In this document: piece by piece, positions 56,172 to 64,000 of the stretch
How positions within the stretch are numbered: position 1 is the first letter of the stretch
Layout of the letters: each line of letters opens with the position of its first letter
NCBI GenBank assembly: GCA_015680685.1
Contig: MNCI01035193.1
Location: 1-64,000, forward strand
Source: Gnetum montanum
Taxonomy: Eukaryota > Streptophyta > Gnetopsida > Gnetales > Gnetaceae
Direction of reading: 5' to 3'
Length of the DNA stretch: 64,000 nucleotides
Translations under genes and position numbers: made by a program
Notes under the pieces: model-generated
Databases searched by the model: none
Seen by the model: the letters and a program-made list of their open reading frames with translations, nothing else
What the model was told of the DNA's origin: nothing

Positions 56172-57649
56172 CTTCAAACTATTGTGTCTCTTTCCTTTGG
56201 CTTGATGAAACCTTATTTCCAGAGTAATCAAAAGCTTCTATGCAGCAAGCTCTTAATTTTGTCTTAATGTATAAAGCTATAGCTTTGTCACCCATTGATT
56301 ATGTAATTTTGATGCTTTCCAATTCCTTTTTATGTTTTTTGTATGTGTTTATAATTTTGTTTGCTAGTGTTTTAAGATTTTATTTTCAATGCATTTGTTG
56401 ATGGATTAAAGTATCTTTTTTATTCTATGAGAAGGTTTTCAATTTGTTTATGATGAGTAGCGAGTGGTCCTTACACCCAACCATATGAATCACGAGTGTT
56501 CACTAATTGATCAAATTCTATAAACTTTAGCTCTCTAAGTACACATTATCTAGGTAGTGAATCTCAAGGATATGACTGTTGTCTTCACAGTTTTACTTGT
56601 GAAGTACAATGGTATGGTGAAGTGTAACTGAGGCATATGATATGTATCATTTATATATTTTTTATTTAACTTGCCTAAATGTAAAAAATAAAGTAATTAA
56701 ATTTTTAATTAATCTAATAACTAATTAATATTTTAGACTAATCCTAACACAAGCATCCATTCCCACCTTTCGTACACATCCTGAACACGTTGCAATGCTA
56801 CTAGGTTACCAAGTGTAAATATTATTGGGATTACCAAGTGTTAACGTATGCTCGAGGTAGCCATACTTATGTGCATTAATTACCTGTGATTAATTAATTA
56901 ATTAATTACATGAATAGTAAATGCATTAAGTAAATATTGTGCTAAGTCCAAGTGCTATAAGGTTTATTTAGAAGGCTCATCTTTATTGTCATTCACATTA
57001 GGGTATCTAGGTACATCAGTGCTTGAATAAAGATCCGTACACTTCTCAACTCCTACTGTAGGTACTTCAAAATTATTCTAACTTTGAAATGAACAAAATG
57101 CAAGAGATCAACTATGCTACTTAACGATGAATATCTTAAATGCAGTAGATTCACGTATTTATATAGGCAAGACCAGACAGTATGTTGACACGTATGCATC
57201 TACGTGTATGCATCAATAGAATCACATCAATGCGCATATTGCGTTGACACATTTGTGTTGACACTATCCAATCAACCATGACTCATCAGTTTCTAAAGCT
57301 AATACTCTTTCATGTGGTTAATAAATGTTTCATACATTGAAACAAATATATTTTTTATTACATTTAGACAGAAGATATATACATAGTATATGTAGCAAAT
57401 GCTTTATCCATAAAGTAACCAAGTTTCCTTAGTGCTATTTTGAAAAATATAATTAAACTATTAACTATAATTTGCTATTTGTGGTGACTTTGCATAAGAA
57501 TAGAACACTCCAGGAATATGTGATGTTTATCTTCAATTGCTCTTCGATTACACAAATAGTAGATTTTCTCCTCTTGGAATCTGAATTGACCTACCTTATT
57601 TAATTCTAAAATAATGGAAGCCCAATCTTGCTCAACTAATTTAACATCA
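56172..57649. mobile_element. Composite insertion in the right arm
   Basis: The left arm passes from CATCAACTTC straight into GTAGGTGATAAG (reverse complement of 37132-37153), whereas here about 1.48 kb intervenes before AGGTGATAAG at 57650. The inserted block contains the solo LTR (56451-57288) and a LINE-like minus-strand fragment (57475-57672), so a LINE insertion later hit by an LTR element is the simplest reading. Confidence 0.6.
56451..57288 (-). repeat. Solo LTR of the TGATGAG family (838 bp)
   Basis: TGATGAGTAGCGAG at the left and CATGACTCATCA at the right. Flanks GTTTA and GTTTC form a TSD with one mismatch. Minus-strand TATA: CTATATAAATAC near 57153-57166. Between TATA and the LTR start lie CGTATGCATC and GTTGACAC words repeated several times (57180-57265). 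Confidence 0.82.
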
Positions 57650-57672
57650 CAGGTGATAAGATATAAGAGCAA
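57475..57672 (-). pseudogene. LINE-like C-terminal fragment
   Basis: The minus-strand frame contains VGQFRFQEEKIYYLCNRRAI and EDKHHIFLECSILMQSHH. A C-x-x..H-x3-C pattern (LCNRRAIEDKHHIFLEC) of this kind occurs at the end of plant and fungal LINE reverse transcriptases, near the zinc-binding region. Its last codons run into arm sequence at 57650, so the frame is partly chance. Only a fragment, and not certain. Confidence 0.45.
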
Positions 57673-57865
57673 CTAAATACAACTTACATATCTGTCGTAA
57701 TGAATTAGATCTATTGAATAAAAGAAATATACATAGTATGTGTAGCAAACACACAATGCATCTCTACTAAATACAACTTGCATATCCATATCATGAATTG
57801 TCAACTACTTAAACAATAACAAATTCTATGATGCAAAGTAACATTGTAAAAGCAAATATGACATC
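57650..57865 (-). repeat. Right arm of the inverted repeat, piece 3
   Basis: Reverse complement of 36938-37145: AGGTGATAAGAT, GAATTAGATCTATTGAATAAAAG, ATACATAGTATGTGTAGCAAAC, TGATGCAAAGTAACATTGTAAAAGC and ATATGACATC line up in order. It ends at D, inserted after ACATC. The continuation should lie beyond the window. Confidence 0.87.
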
Positions 57866-58637
57866 TGATGAGTGGCGAGGTACCCCTACACTCAACCATA
57901 CGAATAAGAGCATTTTCATGCGCAATCTGGTCGAACTCCAAGGACTAAGTGCTTATGCGCCTCATGGAACACTTAAGGTTGATCAGTCGTTGTTTTCCCA
58001 AGCTCACTTGTATTTGTCACGGTTGTATGGTTAAGTGAATTTGAGGTATATTATTTTTATGTCTTTTATGTTTTTATCGCCTATGTTAAGAAGGAAAAGG
58101 TTGAAGAGACTAAGTAACTAACCTTTGCTAACTAAGCTCTAATTATTCTAGCATCAGTATCCATTCCCACTTGCCATTCACACCTTGAACTAATGAAACA
58201 CTACTGGGATTACCAAACACTATTCATTACTAGGATTACCAAGCGTAATGCACGTGCTCGAAGCGGTCATACTGAATGCACTTAACTATGAGGGTTGAGG
58301 GTTGAGAGAGATTAAGTCCTTAACAAAGCATTTAAACATTTAACAATAATTAAAGTCCTATTTATCTTAGTCCATATGCTACAAGGTTTATCCAAAATTT
58401 TGTCTTTATTGTTGTACACAATTGTGTTGTTCGAATAAAGATCCATTCACTTTGGGACTCCTACTATGGGCACGTGGAAATTATTCTAACTCTGGAATGG
58501 AAAAATGGCAAGAGTTTGGCTAAGGTTTAGATCTAGATAGAGAAACAAGGGAGAGCTGCCTCTTATTTATAAAACTAGCGACGGGCTGCGATATCACGTA
58601 CACGATATCGCGGCCCATGCAATATCGCATCCCATCA
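57866..58637 (-). repeat. Element D 3' LTR (772 bp)
   Basis: Left end TGATGAGTGGCGAGGTACCC, right end GCATCCCATCA. Minus-strand TATA in TTTATAAATAAGAGG near 58560-58574. U3 holds GATATCACGTACACGATATCG and CAATATCGCATC (58588-58630), the same palindrome family as in A but with fewer copies. Confidence 0.88.
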
Positions 58638-58652
58638 TACTCCCATGACTGA
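58638..58652 (-). promoter_or_regulatory. Polypurine tract of element D
   Basis: Minus strand TTCAGTCATGGGAGTA then LTR start TGATGGG. Identical in position and nearly in sequence to A (26197-26212). Confidence 0.75.
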
Positions 58653-58838
58653 ATGAAAACTTGTCCTTGAGTTCCTTACAAAATATTGGGAAGGTATGGG
58701 ATTATTGACATGAATGGAACTAATGGTGAATGGGATGACATGTGAATGAATCATCATTACAAAACATGACAAAACTAGTGTTTATGACAACAAGAGTGAA
58801 CACTATGTACATTTGACATCCAGCTTTATTTGGCAGCT

Positions 58839-58882
<44 letters not shown>

Positions 58883-60483
58883 TTGCTGCTACCAATGCCA
58901 AGATTGCACCTTTCGTTGTCTATCCATAAGCACGCCATCAATCTCATTCCTTGCATAACTACTTCAGCATCGATCCATTCCAAGTGTTTCCTCCAGATCC
59001 AATCTGTGGTTGTATGATTACCATCTGCACACACAACATAGTCTTATGTGAGCAAGGGTAAATGAATTATGATGCAATTGATACATTGCTTCGGTGTAAG
59101 GTCCATTGGCTAAGTTGTGGTATGGCTGATATGGGTTTGGAGATATAATATTGGTGCCTACCTAAGGTGTAGGGGTTTAGAGAAAATCGAAAAAATTGGC
59201 TAGGATCCCCATGACTAAGAGCAAACCTCCAGTAGCGAGAGAATGGAGAAAAAGAAACAAATGTAATGCTGATGAAAGGGATGTCAAGGATGGAAATGAA
59301 CAAAATAAATTGTGATTGTAGAAATGTTTAAAGAAAAGAAATTAATGGATGTACCAAATAGGAATGTCAGTGGGTCCTCCCCAAAGTAGGCTCATGCCCT
59401 TAATGACCTAACAAACCCACATTCAAAGAGTCCGTAGGCTCTAGAAATGTCATTTGGAAGCAATAGTTAAAGTCTTAACCTTAAGAATTTACCAAAGAGA
59501 AAAAAATGCATCAACCAAAATATACACTAGTGATACAACTGACAATGAGGTGAACAATGGAGGAAGAATTATGGAAAGAAGAGAATGGAATCGAGTCTCA
59601 AGGACAAGGTGATGTACAGCCCCTTGTGTAATTAATGATTAATGTGACTTGGTAGATCTCATTCCAACTCTGGCCTTAAACCATCCACATCTAGTGACTC
59701 CGCATTAATACATTTGGTTGATCCATCCTCCCGAAGTAACAAGAATGCCTTCACCAAAGAGCCACCATCATTTCGATGAAACGAAAGATGAGAAAGTAGG
59801 AAGTGAGAAGGGCCTTAGTTAGAGGGAACATGTTTATTTTAGTTTCATAACCAGTGCTTGTAGCCCAAGTGATTATTTCGTCTAAGGGTTGTGCTTTGAA
59901 TTTCCACTATTTTTTTGATGTTTTTCATGAGAACCACACCATGCAAAGACTTATTATTTTTATTTTTATTCACTCAACTTCCCAATAATTGGGTAACGTT
60001 GAAATGGTAAGAAAACTCAAGAAGAAAACATCCAAGCACCCAAGAGAATGGCCAACACAAATGCATCAAATACCCTTGAAGTCACACCCTTTTCAATCCT
60101 TGAGTCCTTCCGTAGTTTGAGAAATGCCCAGTCACCGATTCATTAATAGTTCTTATTAATTTGAAGAAAGGGACTGTGCAGTTTCAAGCCAAAAGAAACC
60201 ATAGAAATTTATGGATGTGTGGATGATGTGGACTCATTGCTTGCTATATCAAAAGAACCATACCTTAGTATCAACATCATAACTTAAAGGTAAAAACCAA
60301 ACATTAGCAATCAATGCAGCACAGTTCATACCATCTTTGGAGCACTTATTAAGTCACGAATCAAACAAAGTAATCAAACACACAAAGAAATGAAAAAGTA
60401 TAAATGATGTTATAAAAAAAAATAAGAAAAGTTAAAGAAATTGTAAAACAAAAACTTAAAAAGAAACTGAGGGCCTCAAATGA
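58653..60483 (-). other. Element D non-coding region between protease and LTR
   Basis: It aligns in reverse with 24241-26199 of A. It contains a (GA)n run at 58845-58879, which A has as a shorter (CT)n, and GGGTCCTCCCCAAAGTAGGC near 59371. No coding similarity. Confidence 0.7.
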
Positions 60484-63400
60484 TTAGCATAGGTGGCCAT
60501 CTCCCCCATGACTGAATTGAAAGGGAGAGATCTGAAATAATGAGCGTTCGTTTGAATTTTTTAGAAGTGTCCAACTTCTCCCAATTGATGTTTTTAGGTT
60601 AAGGGTTGGAAGTTGGTGACACTCATACTCCAGTGTATCTATGCTTTCATTGTGATTCCCTGTTATTCCCCCAATTAGTTCCATGCATGTTGGTGAGTTA
60701 CTCTCCTTATTAGATATCAACCACTGGGTGTTTTCTTGTTGTGTGGTTGTTACATACAGACACCTTTGTATCTGAGTTTCCTGGGCACACCGGTTGCATA
60801 CAAGAAATGTTGATCACTCTTGTACATCATCACCCTCTGTATCACTGTATGTGATGCATGGAACTTTCTTCTTCTCGATCTTTCCATAAGCGTTTTTCTT
60901 AGATATTTCCAGGGAAAGATCACAGATTCCTAGAAATGCGTTTATGGTACTTAGCCATGCCCTCCCTATTATAATTGGGAAATACCCTTTGTTATTGTTA
61001 ACTTCTATCACTAGGAAATTAGCTAGGTATGACCAACCACACAAAGTGGTAATAATGTCCTCCACAAGTCCCAAGGGAACAATGATGGATTGGTTAGCCA
61101 GCTCTAATTGAATATTGCTCTTATTTAGTGGAGGCAGGTTCTAGGTTTTATACATCTCTTGTGATATTAAGTTGACTCCGGAACCTAATTCAAGAAGAGC
61201 CTTACATGGTTCATTCCTAGTGACTTCGACGTAGATTAAGGGACTTCTAGGGTCAGAGAGTTTCCTGGGAAGGTGACCCACCTTTATCCAGTCAGTGATG
61301 GTATGTGTCAACATAACCGTGTGCGTTGAGCTCTATTGTTGATTTGAAGGGAGCTCAGAAGCCTAACTTGATGGAGGAGTGGTCATAGACTCAATCACTT
61401 GTGGTTGTGAGAGCTTGTTTGGACTGTTGGTTCTAAAGAAAGGTCTTCTCTTTGTACGGTTGTTAGAACTAGCAGTGGATTGAAGGTTTACAGCTCTCAT
61501 AGCATTATGTTGCTACGGTTGAGTGGGGAGTTCCCCTTGCATCATTGGAGCGGGTGGTAGTGGAACTATCGGCGTAAGAGATGTGGATGGATTCGGAGGA
61601 TGGTATGCATGTGGAGTGTCTCTTCTAGGAGAGAGAGTCTTAAAATACTCCTGAACTTGGTAGTGTCATTGTAGGGTCATGTGACTGACAGAGTCACTTG
61701 GAGAAACTGGCTGCTGCATGTAATAGCCATATGGGTCTGGTTTCCAGTAAGGGTATTTTTGTCTCGGTGATGGCATCCCCCATGACTGTGGGTATTGCCA
61801 CTGCTAGTGTTGCTCGATAGGTTGTGGTGGAGTTCCACTTGGATAATACGTTATGGGTTGGTGAAACTGCATTGGGTTACCTTGGGGATAAGGTAACCTT
61901 CGGGGTGCTTGTAGTTTGTTAAGTCTTGGGTTGAGTGCATACACCCTAGACTCTTGTTGATGTGAGATTATTGGGCAACATCCCTTAGGATGGTCATACT
62001 GGCATATTTCACATCCGCCATCATCATCCATATTGAAATCCACAACCTCATCAGTGATAGTTATTTTTCCCTTACCCTTGTTACGTGCATGGTCTGAATC
62101 TCTCCTCTTTTTCTTATCATGGTCACTACTTCACTTCTTAGACTCCTCTATGATTTTTAAAATAGTTTTAAATCTATTATCTAAGGAGTCCCACATTTGA
62201 TCTACCTTAGTTGACAATTTGGTTGTTAACTTTTGAAGTGGCAAGGTTTTTCTATTCACCAACTCCTCAAGTGGTGACTCATCTTCTTCCTCATAAAATC
62301 TTACTTCCTTCTTTTCAAGGGAAGGATCGCAGTTATACTCTTCCGTGCTTTCTCTTTTCTGTAGCTCTCCTTCTTCCTTAGCTACTTGCTCCAACAATCT
62401 ATGAACTTCATGAAACTTAAGTTCTGATAATCTCCCTTGGGCATATGTTCCAAGGGTTCTCCTGGTTTCATGTCTTAGCCCATCTACGAGATGGCGGAGT
62501 TGATCCTGTTGTGCATAATCATGGCCCAAGCAATGATGTAACAGTGCATAATATTGGCCCATGGTAGCATCTAAGGGTTCTTGATTACCCTGATTCCATC
62601 CTTGGATTTGCTTACGCAATTTGGACACTTGGGAGTACGTTTGATATTTATCATTAAAAAATTCTAGCATCATACTCCACCTTCGAATGGATTCCAGCTC
62701 TAAGGACCGGTACTAGCTTTCCGCTTCCTTTATCAGTGTCCTTGGGAACAACTTTAACTTCTACCACTTGTTCTCAATATTCTGCAAGGCACAGGCATAG
62801 TGAAATGCTTGTAGATGATTCTGTGGATCAGCGTTGTATCCCCCCTCAAATCGTGAGATATTATTCATGTCTAGTCTCTTGATCCGGCTATCTTTTTGGT
62901 GCCTTGTAAGTATTCTAATAGCCTTCGTAATGTCTAACATACTTTGGGTTGCAAGTAGGGATTCTTCGTTGTCATTTCTTTCATGGCATATGTGATGTCT
63001 ATGTTGTTCCCTACTTTCCCTTCTACCATGCCTTGATTCTCTAGAATGCCCTCGTCCTTGCTCTCGAATCTCTCGTCGAGGGTTCTTATTATGCGTACCC
63101 TTATCCTCACGGTTGTGCTCTTTGTGATTGCATCTTGATGTGGAAGGAGAGGGGGAATGATGTGATGAAGGTGAAGAAGAAGGGGAACCATCGCCATGAC
63201 AATGTTTCTCACCTTCTCTTCAGTGGCTACAGCCCCGATCATGATGACGATCAGACTGCCTACCCTTGTCATGTGTTTGTGTTCCCTCATTGAACACTTG
63301 GTGTTCATGGGGATCAGAACCAGGGTTATGAATCGTGGAGTGTAGGTTCTGATACCCCACATCCTCACCATCGTTAGGAGGGGGAACATCATTTTGTGGA

Positions 63401-63852
63401 AAACCTATTGAAATAGGTTCACCACCCTTGATTTTGCTTATGATGGGTGAATTGTTATGGGGCCCCTTGCCCTTCAACAATGTATGGTAACTCTCCTGCT
63501 GCGAGTTCCATTGACATTGTGCTTCTGTGGGATGGTACTCCCTTGCATTGTAATCGCATGCAACATACTCAACGTATAATTGCGACATGCCTATTCGTGC
63601 AAGGACACGAAGGAGCATGTTGGGGACGGCTCTATCTAGAGGCAACACTATGTTACCCTTCAAGTCTCTCCATCATAGTTGTTCATCTTGATGGAAGACA
63701 AAGGTGAAGTCGGGTATATACTCATCGTGGTGAGTATATACTACACTGAATTGTTGAGGAATTGGTGGTTCTTGATTATGTATGTTGTGCCGCCAACTGC
63801 CTCTTGTGTGGTCCCTAGACGGTGAAGTGCTTTTGTGAGAAGAAGAAGACAT
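60484..63852 (-). pseudogene. Element D gag-protease polyprotein (broken)
   Basis: ATG at 63852 (MSSSSHKSTS). Landmarks in order: YTHHDEYIPDFTF, HQDEQL, a TGA where A has Arg, then WRDLKGNIVLPLDRAVPNML; the His/Arg/Glu-rich linker; the gag domain (62673-62360) with FFNDKYQTYSQVSKLRKQIQ; acidic DEESPLEELVN-like sequence; the compact knuckle CEICQYDHPKGC near 62008-61973; and a Pro/Gln tail. Protease follows without the one-base shift seen in A, so the family probably had gag and protease in one frame. Its site reads LLELGSGVNLI, with the catalytic D-S changed to E-L near 61175-61190. It ends in GDGHLC at 60484. Several stops and shifts are present. Confidence 0.85.
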
Positions 63853-63980
63853 TGTTATCTTACTTGGTGTGCTAATTACCGTTGTTTAATTTTCTTTCTT
63901 CTGATCAACCCTAAGGGTTCGTTTAAGCTCCCAGCGATGTGAATGATATCCTATGTTCTACTTAGCGCACAAACAACTAA

Positions 63981-64000
63981 GTCCTCGGCAACAGTGCCAA
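63981..64000 (-). promoter_or_regulatory. Primer-binding site of element D, tRNA-Asp type
   Basis: The minus strand reads TTGGCACTGTTGCCGAGGAC, the best-kept primer site of the A/B/D family and close to the plant tRNA-Asp site TGGCGCCGTTGCCGGGGA. Its first base is the last base of the window, so the 5' LTR begins immediately outside. Confidence 0.85.

Larger units (their letters stand above)
57866..64000 (-). mobile_element. Element D: gag-protease LTR element without polymerase (partial)
   Basis: Minus-strand sister of A. Visible: 3' LTR (57866-58637), polypurine tract, non-coding region (58653-60483), protease and gag (60484-63852), leader and primer site up to the last base of the window. 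The 5' LTR lies outside. Internal length is about 5.36 kb against 5.41 kb in A, with the same order of landmarks. No RT or integrase is present. Left TSD candidate: ACATC (57861-57865). Confidence 0.9.

Noticed and set aside
8870-57865. Identical flank (G)ACATC left of the LTR at 8875 and of D at 57866, as if one target site
   Set aside because: The sequences further out (CACCAAGGACATC and AAATATGACATC) are unrelated, so this is a chance match of six bases or a mild target preference.
1-64000. CRISPR array, bacterial operon or rRNA genes
   Set aside because: Repeats here are tandem or dispersed transposon-derived, not evenly spaced with unique spacers. No ribosome-binding-site-led gene runs or rRNA sequences are seen.

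Overview
This is plant nuclear DNA from a repeat-rich, AT-rich genome. The LTR retrotransposons are of plant type, with tRNA-Asp and initiator-Met primer sites and a second RNase H domain typical of the plant Tat lineage. A gymnosperm or other large-genome plant would fit, but the species cannot be read from the sequence. I see no intact host gene. Nearly everything is transposable elements nested in one another, most of them decayed. All boundaries were read by eye; those backed by target-site duplications (TSDs) are exact and the rest are approximate.

Left part (1-11.6 kb): old, loosely recognisable relics. There is a degenerate LTR (650-1494), a mitochondrial-looking block with an sdh4-like 3' end (2735-3330), a SINE-type 3' tail (4822-4880), a decayed plus-strand ORF behind a TATA-bearing promoter (6.6-8.9 kb), a minus-strand LTR (8.9-9.8 kb) and a Helitron Rep relic (about 10.06-10.98 kb).

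Centre-left (11.6-34.05 kb): a nest. A minus-strand gag-type LTR element, B (LTRs at 11599 and 28015), holds a plus-strand sister element A (19725-27021, TSD ATGTG), a solo LTR (27048-27964) and a foreign segment F carrying the same decayed ORF as 7.0-8.9 kb. Its right LTR is split by element C (28396-33870, TSD TGTAC/CGTAC). C has 575-577 bp LTRs and an initiator-Met primer site but no gag or pol. It carries two GC-rich minisatellites and an intronless, broken CCR4-type deadenylase gene in sense orientation.

Centre-right (34-58 kb): two exon-like blocks of an unidentified host gene (35.1-35.7 kb) precede a large inverted repeat. Its left arm is 36938-38095. Its right arm is cut into three pieces by later insertions: element E (39513-55384, TSD AAGGT), a block with a solo LTR and a LINE relic (56172-57649), and element D (from 57866). 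E is a 15.9 kb Tat-lineage Ty3/gypsy element with gag-protease, a 3.4 kb spacer, then RT, RNase H, second RNase H and integrase. It is dead through stops and lost catalytic residues.

Right end (57.9-64 kb): element D, minus strand, sister of A. It runs from its 3' LTR to its tRNA-Asp primer site, whose last base is the last base of the window.

A, B and D form one family of LTR elements that encode gag (A and D also protease) but no polymerase or integrase, so they must be mobilised in trans. The observations most worth following are the giant inverted repeat, the CCR4-carrying element C, the repeat arrays at a fixed place upstream of the TATA box in these LTRs, and the spacer and peptide repeats of E.
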